This document shows, in pieces, positions 34,105 through 43,618 of a DNA stretch of 64,000 nucleotides. A program made the position numbers and the translations under genes. Each line of letters starts with the position of its first letter. The stretch's first letter is position 1. The notes below the pieces were generated by a model that had not been told where the DNA came from, searched no databases, and saw only the letters and a program-made list of their open reading frames with translations. This DNA is from Comamonas kerstersii (lineage in GTDB: Bacteria; Pseudomonadota; Gammaproteobacteria; Burkholderiales; Burkholderiaceae_C). The DNA lies in contig NZ_VZOT01000003.1 of the NCBI RefSeq assembly GCF_008801935.1, positions 310,001 through 374,000 on the forward strand. The letters run 5' to 3'.

Positions 34105-34782
34105 TTAAAAGCTGGCCAGCTGCTGCAGCGATGGGTAGTCCGTAAATGCCAGCGCCTGCGGATACTCACGCACCCGTGGCGTGCCAAAGCCTGCGGAAAA
34201 CCACACAAAGCGCACACCGGCCGCATCCGCGCAGGCTGCATCCACATGGGTGTCGCCAAAGTACAGCGCATCCTGCGGCGGCACATGCAGCTGCGACAGG
34301 GTATGCAGCAGTGGGTCTGGCGCAGGCTTGGGTATACCGCAGGTGTCACGCCCGGTGACGGCATCGAACAAGGGCAAGATGCCCGCTGCTTCCAGACCAT
34401 GGATGGCCAGGTCGTACTGCTTGTTGGTGCACACAGCCAGGGCAATGCCGCGCTCGTGCACGTACTGCAGCCATTCGCGCACGCCCTCATACAGCGGTGC
34501 ACTGCCCGCTGGGCGCTCGGCATAAAAGCGCTCGAACAGCGCCCCCAGCTGTGCACGCCCGGTGGGCGGCAGCGGCACGCCACGGTCAATCAGCACATCG
34601 GCCATCAGATCAGCCGCCGTGCCAAACATATTGGGCATGCGATAGCCCTCGGGCAAAGGGCCATGGCCCAGGTGCTCCAGGGTCTGGCTGGCAGCATGCA
34701 CGATGACCTGCTCGGTATTGAGCAAAGTGCCATCCATATCAAACACCATGGCTCGCACGCCACGCCAATCCATGTCCTGCAT
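34105..34782 (-). CDS. HAD family phosphatase (phosphoglycolate phosphatase-like)
   Basis: The 225-residue protein has HAD motif I VFDMDGTLLNTE (about residues 13-24), a helical cap, motif II VCTNKQ, motif III Lys in GIPKPAPDPLL and motif IV YFGDTHVDAACADAAG. Similarity to Gph-type phosphatases suggests 2-phosphoglycolate or a related phosphate ester, but HAD specificity is not readable from motifs. It stands alone, convergent with the IclR gene. Confidence 0.82.
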   Translation of the reverse strand: MQDMDWRGVRAMVFDMDGTLLNTEQVIVHAASQTLEHLGHGPLPEGYRMPNMFGTAADLMADVLIDRGVPLPPTGRAQLGALFERFYAERPAGSAPLYEGVREWLQYVHERGIALAVCTNKQYDLAIHGLEAAGILPLFDAVTGRDTCGIPKPAPDPLLHTLSQLHVPPQDALYFGDTHVDAACADAAGVRFVWFSAGFGTPRVREYPQALAFTDYPSLQQLASF

Positions 34783-34940
34783 GTCTTCTCTTTCTCCCGT
34801 GCCAGCCAGGCAGACGGGTTCAAAAATTAAAAAGTAGAGCGGCTTGCGCTCACCCCTACTGTATTTGAAATAGTTTTCTATTTGAAATGCTCGTATTTCA
34901 AGCGCAAGGCGCTTTTATTTTGAAAGCATTCAAGCTGCGC

Positions 34941-35387
34941 TCACACATGCCGCTTGACCTGCGTGCCAGGCTCAGGCCGCGTGTCCTGCTCGGCCTGGGC
35001 ATGCAGGGCTGCAATCAGATTGCAGTGCGGCTGCCTGCCATCGCACAGGTTTTTCAGGGACTGCAGCGCCTTTTCCAGCGCACGCAGCTCCGCCAGCCGC
35101 TGCCGCACATGCTGCAGGTGGGCGCTGATGGTGGCCGTGGCAGCATGGCAGTCATCAGGCTTTTGCCCGTCCAGCGCCAGCAGGATGCGCACCTCGTCCA
35201 GCGACATGTCCATGGCTCGGCACATGCGGATAAAGCGCAGCCGGTGCAGATCGGCCTCGGTATAGAGGCGATAGTCGTTTTCCTGCCGCATGGCCGGTGC
35301 CAGCAGGCCCTGTTTTTCGTAGTAGCGAATATTGGCAGCCGACACGCCGGTGCGTTGTGCCGCTTCTCCTATGCGCAATGCTGTCAT
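34941..35387 (-). CDS. cadR: Cd/Pb-responsive MerR-family regulator
   Basis: The 148-residue regulator has the MerR DNA-binding start RIGEAAQRTGVSAANIRYYEKQGLL (about residues 4-28), DYRLYTEADLHRLRFIRMCRAM and the long dimer helix. Cys residues in RMCRAM (about 62), DDCHA (about 97), LCDG (about 132) and PHCN (about 138) fit the Cd/Pb/Zn-binding sites of CadR/PbrR. It is divergent from a heavy-metal P-type ATPase, the usual pair. The open frame extends far upstream on this strand, but only the part from ATG 35387 is MerR. Confidence 0.9.
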   Translation of the reverse strand: MTALRIGEAAQRTGVSAANIRYYEKQGLLAPAMRQENDYRLYTEADLHRLRFIRMCRAMDMSLDEVRILLALDGQKPDDCHAATATISAHLQHVRQRLAELRALEKALQSLKNLCDGRQPHCNLIAALHAQAEQDTRPEPGTQVKRHV

Positions 35388-35392
35388 GGGGC

Positions 35393-35423
35393 TTGACCTT
35401 GAAGTGACTTTCAACTTTCCAAT
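35393..35423 (+). promoter_or_regulatory. MerR-type promoter/operator of the metal ATPase gene
   Basis: TTGACC (35393-35398) and TCCAAT (35418-35423) could be -35 and -10 boxes with a 19-base spacer, the over-long spacing that MerR activators correct. An imperfect dyad CTTGAAGT...ACTTTCAA lies between them. The predicted transcription start would fall about on the ATG at 35430, so the message may be leaderless. Confidence 0.55.
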
Positions 35424-35429
35424 CATGAC

Positions 35430-37409
35430 ATGAACGACAAACACCTCCCCTGCTGCACCTCTCAAGCCCATGCGCACGACGATGCACATGCACACTCCCA
35501 TGCAGATGCGAACGACCACGGCCACGACCACGGCGTACTGCCCGGCTGGCCCCGCATCAGCGCGGCGCTGATGCTGGCGCTGCTGGCCGAAGCGGCGCAC
35601 TGGTTCACCCCGCAGTACCCGGCCCTGCACTACGCAGGCATGGCACTGGCCGTGCTGGCCATTGGCCTGGCCGGCCTGGGGGTCTACAAATCTGGCCTGC
35701 AAAGCCTGTGGCGGCTGCAGCTGGGCATCCATGCCCTGATGGCCGTGGCCGTAACCGGCGCTTTTCTGATTGGCCAGTGGCCCGAGGCTGCCATGGTCAT
35801 GGCCCTGTACGCCGCGGCCGAGCGCATTGAAGACCAGGCCATGGACCGCGCACGGCTGGCCATCCGCGCGCTGCTGCAGCTGGCCCCCGACACAGCGCAG
35901 GTGGTGCAGTCCGATGGCAGCAGCATCACCATGCCCACGGCCGAAGTACCGGCTGGCGCCACGGTACGCGTGGCTCCGGGTGCACGCATTCCGCTGGATG
36001 GCAGCATCACCGCTGGCCACAGCAGCGTGAACCAGGCACCCATCACCGGTGAGAGCGTGCCCGTAGACAAGGCCCCGGGCGATGCCGTCTGGGCAGGCAG
36101 CATCAACCAGGAAGCCGAGCTGCAGGTGCAGGTCACAGCCGCCACGGCGGACTCCATGCTGGCGCGCATCGTCCGCGCCGTGGAGCAGGCACAGGCCCGC
36201 AAGGCCCCGACCCAGCGTTTTGTCGATCGGTTTGCCGCTATTTACACCCCCATCGTCATGCTGCTGGCCATTGGCCTGGCAGTGATCGCACCGCTGTTCT
36301 GGGGCTGGGGCTGGCTGAACGCCATCTACCAGGCCCTGGCCTTGCTGGTGATTGCCTGCCCCTGTGCACTGGTGCTGTCCACACCAGTCACCGTGGTCAG
36401 CGCCCTCACCAGCGCAGCGCGCCAGGGTGTGCTGCTCAAAGGCGGCAGCAGCCTGGAAGCTGCACGCCTGCTGCGTACCGTTGCGCTGGACAAGACCGGC
36501 ACACTCACCACCGGCAAGCCTGCGCTGGTGGACTGGCAGCTGCTGACGACCACCGTACCTGCACCCCAGGCCATGCAACTGGCATGGAGCCTGGCATCGC
36601 GCTCTGACCACCCGGTCTCCCGAGCCATTGCGCTGGGGCTGCAAGAGCAGATCACTGCCAGCAGCGAGGCTGAAGCACTGCTGGCCCTGCCAGGCCGTGG
36701 TGTGCAGGCCCGCATTCAGGGCCAGACCTATTACCTGGTCAATCTGCGCTGGGCACAGGAGCAGCAGCTGGACAGCCCCGCACTGCAGGCTGCCATCACC
36801 GCCCACACCCAGCAGGGCCGCAGCGTCAGCCTGCTGGCAACCGCCACCGAGGTCCTGGCCCTGTTTGCCGTGGCCGACCGCCTGCGCCCCGAAGCTGCAG
36901 AAGCTGTAGCCCAGCTGCAGGCCATGGGCATTACACCCGTCATGCTCAGTGGCGACCATCCCGATGCGGTGCGTGCCATTGCAGCGCAGGCAGGCATCAC
37001 ACAGGCTCAGGGCGGTCTGCTGCCGCAGGACAAGCTCCAGCAGCTACAAGCCCTGCAGCAGCAAGGCGCAGTCGGCATGGTGGGCGATGGCATCAACGAT
37101 GCACCTGCGCTGGCGCAGGCCGACATGGGCTTTGCCATGGGCGGCGCACACAGCACGGGCATGGCCATGGAAACCGCAGACGTGGTGCTCATGAACGACG
37201 ACCTGCGCCGCATTCCCGCCACCATTGAACTGTCTCGCCGCGCACACGTGGTGCTGTGGCAGAACATTGCACTGGCCCTGTCTATCAAGGCTGCATTTTT
37301 TGGACTGGCGCTGGCCGACAGCGCCAGCATGTGGCTGGCGGTACTGGCAGACATGGGCGTGAGCCTGCTGGTGGTAGCCAACGGGCTGCGCTTGCGCCGC
37401 ATCGGATAA
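35430..37409 (+). CDS. cadA: Heavy-metal-translocating P-type ATPase (Cd/Zn/Pb)
   Basis: The 659-residue membrane pump exports divalent soft metals with ATP. It has a His/Asp-rich N-terminus (CCTSQAHAHDDAHAHSHADA, no CXXC metal-binding domain), eight membrane spans, TGES (about 210-213), the CPC motif in IACPCALVLS (about 308-317), the phosphorylated Asp in DKTGTLTTG (about 354-362), HPV-like SDHPVSRAI and GDGINDAPAL. This is the P1B-2 type. The divergent CadR-like regulator supports Cd/Pb/Zn. The missing HMA domain is replaced by the His-rich tail. Confidence 0.93.
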   Translation: MNDKHLPCCTSQAHAHDDAHAHSHADANDHGHDHGVLPGWPRISAALMLALLAEAAHWFTPQYPALHYAGMALAVLAIGLAGLGVYKSGLQSLWRLQLGIHALMAVAVTGAFLIGQWPEAAMVMALYAAAERIEDQAMDRARLAIRALLQLAPDTAQVVQSDGSSITMPTAEVPAGATVRVAPGARIPLDGSITAGHSSVNQAPITGESVPVDKAPGDAVWAGSINQEAELQVQVTAATADSMLARIVRAVEQAQARKAPTQRFVDRFAAIYTPIVMLLAIGLAVIAPLFWGWGWLNAIYQALALLVIACPCALVLSTPVTVVSALTSAARQGVLLKGGSSLEAARLLRTVALDKTGTLTTGKPALVDWQLLTTTVPAPQAMQLAWSLASRSDHPVSRAIALGLQEQITASSEAEALLALPGRGVQARIQGQTYYLVNLRWAQEQQLDSPALQAAITAHTQQGRSVSLLATATEVLALFAVADRLRPEAAEAVAQLQAMGITPVMLSGDHPDAVRAIAAQAGITQAQGGLLPQDKLQQLQALQQQGAVGMVGDGINDAPALAQADMGFAMGGAHSTGMAMETADVVLMNDDLRRIPATIELSRRAHVVLWQNIALALSIKAAFFGLALADSASMWLAVLADMGVSLLVVANGLRLRRIG

Positions 37410-37497
37410 GCACACAAAAAACGAGCGCAATCGCAGTTGGGGTTGCATAATCCTCGCGCTTTTACCGATTGACGCTCAAAAAAATACTCCACCAACC

Positions 37498-38124
37498 ATG
37501 CGCTCCGCCTCTGCCCCTTCCGCCCCGCCCCAGCCTCTGCCACACACGCCGCTGGAAGATGCGGCAGCCATACTGACCGGTGTGCTGCTGGTCTCGGTCG
37601 GCGTGATCCTGTTCAAGCAGGCAGGGCTGGTGACAGGTGGCATGGCAGGTCTGGCATTTGCGCTGGACTACGCGACCGACTGGAGTTTTGGTCTGTGGTT
37701 TTTTGTGCTGAACCTGCCCTTTTACTGGCTGGCGATTCGCAAGATGGGCCTGGCCTTTACGCTCAAGACATTTGCCGCGGTGGGGCTGCTGTCGCTGACG
37801 TCTGAACTGCAGTCCTACTATGTCCACATTGACATGGTGCAGCCCGCCTATGCCGCCCTCGTTGGCGGCATGCTCATGGGCATGGGCATGCTGGTGCTGT
37901 TTCGCCACCGCTGCAGCCTGGGTGGCTTTGGCATTATGGCGCTGTATCTGCAGGAGCGCTGCGGCTGGCGTGCTGGCTATGTGCAGATGACATTGGACTG
38001 CCTGGTCCTGCTCAGCGCCTTTTTCATCGTGGATCTGGAACGTGCCCTGTGGTCTGTCGTAGCAGCACTGACGCTGAACCAGGTCCTCTCCATGAACCAT
38101 CGCCCTGGTCGCTACGGAGGCTGA
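37498..38124 (+). CDS. YitT family membrane protein
   Basis: The 208-residue protein has about five to six membrane spans and the YitT pattern LTGVLLVSVGVILFKQAGLVTGGMAGLAFAL (about 22-52), WFFVLNLPFYWLAIRKMGLAFTLKT, and GGMLMGMGMLVLFRHRCSLGGFGI. Unlike Bacillus YitT it lacks the C-terminal soluble DUF2179 domain. Function is not established; transport is likely. It lies 88 bases after the metal ATPase on the same strand, but a functional link is not evident. Confidence 0.87.
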   Translation: MRSASAPSAPPQPLPHTPLEDAAAILTGVLLVSVGVILFKQAGLVTGGMAGLAFALDYATDWSFGLWFFVLNLPFYWLAIRKMGLAFTLKTFAAVGLLSLTSELQSYYVHIDMVQPAYAALVGGMLMGMGMLVLFRHRCSLGGFGIMALYLQERCGWRAGYVQMTLDCLVLLSAFFIVDLERALWSVVAALTLNQVLSMNHRPGRYGG

Positions 38125-38187
38125 ATATCTACCCATGCTTGATCTGCCGCGTAGTACAGACCTGCACACAACTGCGAGAATCCGCTC

Positions 38188-38685
38188 ATGACTGCACACA
38201 CATCCCTGTCCCGCCGCAGCGCTTTGCTGCATGCCACGGCTGCTGCAGCCGCACTGGTCGCTCCGTCGCTGTGGGCTGCCTCCCCCTCACGCATCCCGGT
38301 TGAGGTCTGGAAAGACCCCAGCTGCGGCTGCTGCCAAGACTGGATTGATCATCTGCAAGCCAATGGCTTTGCCGTACAGATCCACCACGGCGGCAACAAT
38401 GCCGTGCGCGCCAAGCTGGGGCTGCCGCCAGAGCTGGGTTCCTGTCATACGGCGCTGGTGGGAGGCTATGTGGTCGAAGGCCATGTGCCCGCAGCCGATG
38501 TGCACAAGCTACTGCAGCAAAAGCCCAAGGCGCTCGGCATTACCGTGCCTGGCATGCCCATTGGCAGCCCTGGCATGGACGGCGCCGTCTATGGCGGCCG
38601 CAAGGACCCCTATGACGTACTCCTCGTGACCAAGCGCATGCTGGGCAGCGGCGTCAGCACCTCGGTCTTTACCAGCTACCGCTAA
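38188..38685 (+). CDS. DUF411 metal-binding periplasmic protein
   Basis: The 165-residue protein has a signal peptide with twin Arg (LSRRSALLHATAAAAALVAPSLWA) that could use Tat or Sec. The DUF411 domain follows, with the metal-binding pattern VWKDPSCGCCQDWIDHL (about 36-52), GSCHTALVGGYVVEGHVPA and PGMPIGSPGM. Members are found with copper or silver resistance genes and are thought to bind metal in the periplasm. Here it follows the YitT gene by 63 bases, near the Cd/Pb ATPase. Confidence 0.9.
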   Translation: MTAHTSLSRRSALLHATAAAAALVAPSLWAASPSRIPVEVWKDPSCGCCQDWIDHLQANGFAVQIHHGGNNAVRAKLGLPPELGSCHTALVGGYVVEGHVPAADVHKLLQQKPKALGITVPGMPIGSPGMDGAVYGGRKDPYDVLLVTKRMLGSGVSTSVFTSYR

Positions 38686-38718
38686 GCCATCTGGCGCCCG
38701 CACTACACTGGCGCCCGC

Positions 38719-39918
38719 ATGCATACCCTTGAAGACTTAGAAAGCGGCGCGCTGGCTGGTGCGCGCCATGTACGACTGACCCATCTGGGCCTCAGCCACT
38801 TCCCCCGCCAGTTGCTGGATCTGGCTGACACGCTGGAAATCCTGGACCTGTCCGGCAACCAGCTCACGGCCCTACCCAATGAACTGGCGCACTTTCCACA
38901 GCTGCGCATTCTGTTTGCCTCCTGCAACCCATTCACCGAACTGCCCCGTGTGCTCGGCCAGTGCCCGCAGCTGGAGATGGTGGGGTTCAAGGCCTGCCAG
39001 ATTCAGCATGTACCCGCAGACAGCCTGCCACCCCGGCTGCGCTGGCTGATTCTGACCGACAACCAGATCAGCCAGCTGCCCGACAGCCTGGGCCAACGCC
39101 CACGGCTGCAAAAGCTCATGCTCTCGTGCAACCAGCTGCATGCACTGCCCGATCTGTCTGGCTGCACGCGTCTGGAGCTGCTGCGCATCGCCAGCAACTG
39201 CTTCACCACACTGCCAGACAGCCTGCTCACGCTGCCTGCACTGGCCTGGCCTGCAGTGGCAGGCAACCCCATGACACAAAAAAGTGAGCTATCAACGCTT
39301 GCTGCATCTGCACAAACGGCCATTTTTTATCAAAATCTGCAACTGCATGAACTGCTGGGTGAAGGTGCCAGCGGCCACATCTACCGCGCCACGGTCAAAG
39401 GCAGCCATCAGCCGCTGGCTCTCAAAGTGTTCAAGGCATTGGCCACCAGTGATGGCACGCCGCAGTCAGAACTGGCAGCCGGGCTGGCAGCCGGGGCTCA
39501 CCCCCACTTGCTCACACCGCTAGCCGCCGTGCATGGCCACCCTGAAGGCAAGCTTGCCATGGCGCTGCCACTGCTTCCCACCGGATATGTGAATCTGGCC
39601 GGACCACCCAGCTTTACCAGCTGCACGCGCGATGTCTATGCGCCTGACACGCATTTCAGCCCACAGACTGCCACCCGCCTGCTGGAGTGCGTGCACAGCG
39701 CCATCACCCATCTGCACGCCCACGGCATCGTGCATGGTGACATCTACGCCCACAACATCCTGTATGAACCCACCACGGGCAACGCACTGCTCAGTGACCT
39801 GGGCGCTGCCGTGCTGACGCGGGATTTGCCCATGACCGTCACTGAACAACTGCAGGCCATGGAGTGGCGTGCGTTCGCCATTCTGGAAGCGGAAGTGCAG
39901 ACCCGCATCCGGACTTAA
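38719..39918 (+). CDS. Leucine-rich-repeat protein kinase
   Basis: The 399-residue protein has about seven leucine-rich repeats (residues 15-190; units such as LEILDLSGNQLTALPNELAH) followed by a eukaryotic-like kinase domain (about 210-399) with a Gly-rich loop LLGEGASGHIYRA, Lys in LALKVFK, the catalytic loop HGIVHGDIYAHNILYE and the magnesium Asp in LLSDLGAAV. The usual HRD is HGD and DFG is DLG, both seen in bacterial members. The domain stops soon after the activation segment, so the C-lobe is short. Between the two parts is a low-similarity linker (about 190-205). Bacterial LRR kinases have no fixed role. Confidence 0.85.
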   Translation: MHTLEDLESGALAGARHVRLTHLGLSHFPRQLLDLADTLEILDLSGNQLTALPNELAHFPQLRILFASCNPFTELPRVLGQCPQLEMVGFKACQIQHVPADSLPPRLRWLILTDNQISQLPDSLGQRPRLQKLMLSCNQLHALPDLSGCTRLELLRIASNCFTTLPDSLLTLPALAWPAVAGNPMTQKSELSTLAASAQTAIFYQNLQLHELLGEGASGHIYRATVKGSHQPLALKVFKALATSDGTPQSELAAGLAAGAHPHLLTPLAAVHGHPEGKLAMALPLLPTGYVNLAGPPSFTSCTRDVYAPDTHFSPQTATRLLECVHSAITHLHAHGIVHGDIYAHNILYEPTTGNALLSDLGAAVLTRDLPMTVTEQLQAMEWRAFAILEAEVQTRIRT

Positions 39919-40505
39919 AAGCCCGCACTTGAAAAAATGGCCGCCCGAAGGCGGCCCAAGTACTTTCTTCCGTTGCAAAACTGGTGCTTCAACCCAAGCA
40001 CCAAAATGGTGCGCAAAGTATCCCGTGTTCTGCCCGCGAATCCAACCAATAAAAAACTCTCAGCTTTTTGCTATCTCAGCTAAGTCGTTGCCGCCCTGCC
40101 CCAACACAGGGCATTTCCCAGGTCTGCGAACGCGGCAAAAGGCCTTCAATTGTCGCAACAAAGACATTGATACATCTTGTTTAGATAATGCATACATCGC
40201 AGTCACCACAAGCGAGTGCTTGCACATGCATGGTGCAAACACCCCAAAAGCATTTCCAAAACAGTGCATTTACGAGAGAAATGCACAAATCCTGTTCATT
40301 TTTTGCATGTCGCGCCTCAAAACAGTGCATCCAAACGAGATAGGCACCATCCGAAAGCACGGTGACAAAGGCTTGTAGGATGCGCCCAAGGAATGCTTGC
40401 ATGACTTCATGCGAGTTACGCATAAGAAGGCATCCGCGATACGCAGGATTCTTGCGCGCCATGACGCGCACCTGACAACGTTTACAAAATTCTGGAGGTC
40501 TACCC
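39919..40505. promoter_or_regulatory. Long leader region upstream of pntA
   Basis: Nearly 590 bases without a gene precede pntA. A GGCCGCC/GGCGGCC hairpin lies at 39938-39955. GCACCAAAATGGTGC (about 39997-40012) matches the NtrC-type box core. Two exact 12-base copies of AAAACAGTGCAT sit at 40258-40269 and 40319-40330, 61 bases apart. The frame 39869..40378 looks non-coding. A GGAGG ribosome binding site before pntA is clear. Confidence 0.5.
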
Positions 40506-42116
40506 ATGACTGACGCCCCTCACTCCACGCCCCAGCGCATTGGCGTGCCTCGGGAAACGTTTCCCCTGGAAAAGCGCGTAGCTACCGTGCCCGAGGTGGT
40601 GGAAAAGCTGATCAAGCTGGGCTTTGAAGTCGTCATCGAAAGCGGTGCTGGCGAGCCAGCGCAGTTCAGCGACGACAGCTACCGCGCCGCAGGTGCCAGC
40701 GTCGTGGGCAGCGCCGCCGAGCTGTGGGCAGCTGCGGACATCGTGCTCAAGGTCCGCGGCCCCAGCAGCGAAGAAGTGGCGCTGATTCGACCTGGCACCA
40801 CCGTCATCAGCTTCATCTGGCCTGCCCAGCACCCCGAGCTGATGCAGCAACTGGCCGACAAGCAAGCCACCGTGCTGGCCATGGACTGCCTGCCCCGCAC
40901 GCTCAGCCGCGCGCAGAAGATGGACGCGCTGACCTCTACCGCCGGTGTCTCAGGCTACCGCGCCGTGATTGAAGCGGCCAACGCCTTTGGCCGCTACTTC
41001 AACGGTCAGATCACCGCTGCGGGCAAGGTGCCTCCGGCCAAGGTGTTCGTCGCGGGTGCCGGTGTAGCCGGTCTGGCTGCCATTGGCACTGCCGCCAATC
41101 TGGGCGCCATCGTGCGTGCCAACGACACACGTGCCGAAGTGGCCGACCAGGTCAAGTCGCTCGGCGGCGAGTTCATCAAGGTGGACTACGAAGAAGACGG
41201 CTCCGGCGGTGGTGGCTACGCCAAGGTGATGAGCGAGGGTTTCCAGGCAGCACAGCGCCAGATGTACGCAAGCCAGGCCAAGGATGCCGACATCATCATC
41301 ACCACGGCCCTGATCCCCGGCAAGCCTGCGCCACGCCTGATCACCGAAGAGATGGTCAAGAGCATGAAGCCCGGCAGCGTCATCGTAGACATGGCGGCCG
41401 AGCAAGGCGGCAACTGTGAACTGACGGTGCGCGATGAAGCCGTAGTACGCCATGGCGTGACCATCATTGGCTATACCGACCTGGCTTCGCGCCTGGCCAA
41501 GCAGTCGTCCACGCTGTACGCCACCAACCTGCTGCGCCTGATCGAAGAGCTGTGCAAGGCCAAGGACGGCAAGGCTTTCGTGAACATGGAAGACGATGCC
41601 ATCCGTGGCCTGACGGTCATCAAGGACGGCGCCATCACCTGGCCAGCGCCACCACTCAAAACTCAGCCTGCCCCTGCGCCCAAGCCTGCCACAGCGCCTG
41701 CTGCTGCCGAGAAAAAGTCCGCCCATGGTCACGGCAGCACCGGCCCGCTGCCTGCCAAGACACTGGCCATCATTTTCGCCATCGCTGCCGTCGCTTTCTG
41801 GTTCGTCGGTGCCTATGCGCCCGAGGCCTTCCTGGGCCACTTCACCGTGTTCGTGCTGGCCTGCTTTATTGGCTACATGGTGGTGTGGAACGTCACGCCT
41901 GCGCTGCACACGCCGCTGATGAGCGTGACCAATGCCATCTCCTCCATCATCGCCATTGGCGCGCTGGTGCAGATTGCTTCGCCCGCCGCAGGCACCGATG
42001 GCCGCCCTGACAGCCTGATTACCTGGCTGGCCTTTGCCGCACTGGTGCTCACGGCCATCAACATGTTCGGTGGCTTTGCCGTGACCCGTCGCATGCTGGC
42101 CATGTTCCGCAAGTAA
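40506..42116 (+). CDS. pntA: NAD(P) transhydrogenase subunit alpha
   Basis: The 536-residue protein is the alpha subunit of the proton-translocating transhydrogenase (NADH + NADP to NAD + NADPH). It has the NAD-binding domain I ([20 protein letters not shown] near the start, [20 protein letters not shown] about 178-197 as the Rossmann loop), an Ala/Pro/Lys linker (about 385-410) and membrane spans at the end ([57 protein letters not shown]). This is the E. coli two-subunit form. pntB follows after 27 bases. Confidence 0.96.
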   Translation: MTDAPHSTPQRIGVPRETFPLEKRVATVPEVVEKLIKLGFEVVIESGAGEPAQFSDDSYRAAGASVVGSAAELWAAADIVLKVRGPSSEEVALIRPGTTVISFIWPAQHPELMQQLADKQATVLAMDCLPRTLSRAQKMDALTSTAGVSGYRAVIEAANAFGRYFNGQITAAGKVPPAKVFVAGAGVAGLAAIGTAANLGAIVRANDTRAEVADQVKSLGGEFIKVDYEEDGSGGGGYAKVMSEGFQAAQRQMYASQAKDADIIITTALIPGKPAPRLITEEMVKSMKPGSVIVDMAAEQGGNCELTVRDEAVVRHGVTIIGYTDLASRLAKQSSTLYATNLLRLIEELCKAKDGKAFVNMEDDAIRGLTVIKDGAITWPAPPLKTQPAPAPKPATAPAAAEKKSAHGHGSTGPLPAKTLAIIFAIAAVAFWFVGAYAPEAFLGHFTVFVLACFIGYMVVWNVTPALHTPLMSVTNAISSIIAIGALVQIASPAAGTDGRPDSLITWLAFAALVLTAINMFGGFAVTRRMLAMFRK

Positions 42117-42143
42117 GAAGAACGATAAGAAGGAAGCATTTCA

Positions 42144-43553
42144 ATGTCTCAAAGTCTTGCAACCATGGCCTATCTGGGAGCGGCCATTTTGTTCATCCTG
42201 AGTCTGGGCGGTCTGTCCAACCCAGAAACCTCGCGCCGGGGTAATCTCTTTGGCATGCTGGGCATGGCGATTGCCATCCTGGCGACCGTGTTCGGCCCGC
42301 GCGTCACCACGGACGGCATTGCCTGGATCGTGGCGGCCCTGGTCATTGGCGGTGGCATTGGCATTTATGCCGCCAAGGTCGTGAAGATGACCCAGATGCC
42401 CGAGCTGGTCGCGCTGATGCACAGCCTGGTCGGCCTAGCCGCCTGTCTGGTGGGTTTTGCCAGTTATGTGGACACATCGCTGCATCTGGAAGGCGCAGAA
42501 AAAATCATCCATGAAGTGGAAATCTACGTGGGTATTCTGATTGGCGCCGTGACCTTCTCCGGCTCCCTGATTGCCTTTGGCAAGCTCAACGGCAAGATCG
42601 GCGGCAAGCCCTTGCTGCTGCCTGCACGCCACTGGCTGAACCTGGTGGCGCTGCTGGTCGTGATCTACTTTGGCCGTGAATTCATCAACGCGCCTTCCGT
42701 AGAAGCTGGCATGCCTGCGCTGATCATCATGACCGTGATCGCCCTGCTGTTCGGCATTCACATGGTGATGGCCATCGGCGGTGCAGACATGCCCGTGGTG
42801 GTGTCCATGCTCAACAGCTACTCCGGCTGGGCCGCAGCAGCCACCGGCTTCATGCTGAGCAATGACCTGCTGATCGTGACCGGCGCGCTGGTGGGCTCCT
42901 CCGGTGCCATCCTGAGCTACATCATGTGCAACGCCATGAACCGCAACTTCATCAGCGTGATTGCGGGCGGTTTTGGCTCTGGCGCCCCCAAGGCAGCCGC
43001 TGGCGCTGCCGCACAGCCCCAGGGCGAAGTAGTGCCCATCAACAGCCAGGAAACCGCCGAGATGCTGCGCGATGCCAAGCGCGTCATCATCGTGCCTGGC
43101 TATGGCATGGCTGTGGCCCAGGCCCAGCACACCGTGTTTGAAATCACCAAGACCCTGCGTGAAAAAGGGGTCCAGGTGCAGTTCGCCATCCACCCTGTGG
43201 CGGGTCGCATGCCCGGCCACATGAATGTGCTGTTGGCCGAGGCCAAGGTGCCCTATGACATCGTCATGGAGATGGACGAAATCAACGAGGACTTCCCGGA
43301 TGCCGACGTAGTCATCGTGATTGGTGCCAACGACATCGTGAACCCCTCGGCGGCCGAAGACCCCACCAGCCCCATCGCTGGCATGCCCGTGCTGGAAGTG
43401 TGGAAGGCCAAGCACACCATCGTGATGAAGCGCTCGATGGCGTCCGGCTACGCTGGTGTGGACAACCCGCTGTTCTACAAGGACAACAACCGCATGCTGT
43501 TTGGCGATGCCAAGAAGATGCTGGACGAAGTGCTGACCGCCCTGCGCGGCTGA
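42144..43553 (+). CDS. pntB: NAD(P) transhydrogenase subunit beta
   Basis: The 469-residue beta subunit has eight to nine membrane spans (domain II, about 1-270) and the NADP-binding domain III (about 290-469) with [64 protein letters not shown] and [17 protein letters not shown]. Together with pntA it forms the complete proton-pumping enzyme that supplies NADPH. The length is normal. Confidence 0.96.
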   Translation: MSQSLATMAYLGAAILFILSLGGLSNPETSRRGNLFGMLGMAIAILATVFGPRVTTDGIAWIVAALVIGGGIGIYAAKVVKMTQMPELVALMHSLVGLAACLVGFASYVDTSLHLEGAEKIIHEVEIYVGILIGAVTFSGSLIAFGKLNGKIGGKPLLLPARHWLNLVALLVVIYFGREFINAPSVEAGMPALIIMTVIALLFGIHMVMAIGGADMPVVVSMLNSYSGWAAAATGFMLSNDLLIVTGALVGSSGAILSYIMCNAMNRNFISVIAGGFGSGAPKAAAGAAAQPQGEVVPINSQETAEMLRDAKRVIIVPGYGMAVAQAQHTVFEITKTLREKGVQVQFAIHPVAGRMPGHMNVLLAEAKVPYDIVMEMDEINEDFPDADVVIVIGANDIVNPSAAEDPTSPIAGMPVLEVWKAKHTIVMKRSMASGYAGVDNPLFYKDNNRMLFGDAKKMLDEVLTALRG

Positions 43554-43576
43554 GCCTGAAGCTTCTGCAAATCCCC

Positions 43577-43615
43577 CAAAGTGCCTGAGGCCACAAGCCC
43601 AGGCGCTTTTTTCAT
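43577..43615 (+). terminator. Terminator after pntAB
   Basis: AGTGCCTG and CAGGCGCT pair (one G-U) around a 15-nt loop and TTTTTT follows. It lies about 25 bases after the pntB stop and faces the convergent EAL remnant. Confidence 0.7.
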
Positions 43616-43618
43616 TTT

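Noticed and set aside
34870..34925. A terminator-like AAGCGC...GCGCTTTTATTTT between the HAD and MerR genes
   Set aside because: It faces the plus strand, where no gene ends; it may just be part of an AT-rich promoter gap.
34941..36959. A 672-residue frame that seemed to fuse a large unknown domain to the MerR regulator
   Set aside because: Only its last 148 residues are MerR; the rest is antisense of the metal ATPase.
39869..40378. A 169-residue frame upstream of pntA
   Set aside because: It begins in the end of the kinase gene, crosses a hairpin and has poor codon bias.
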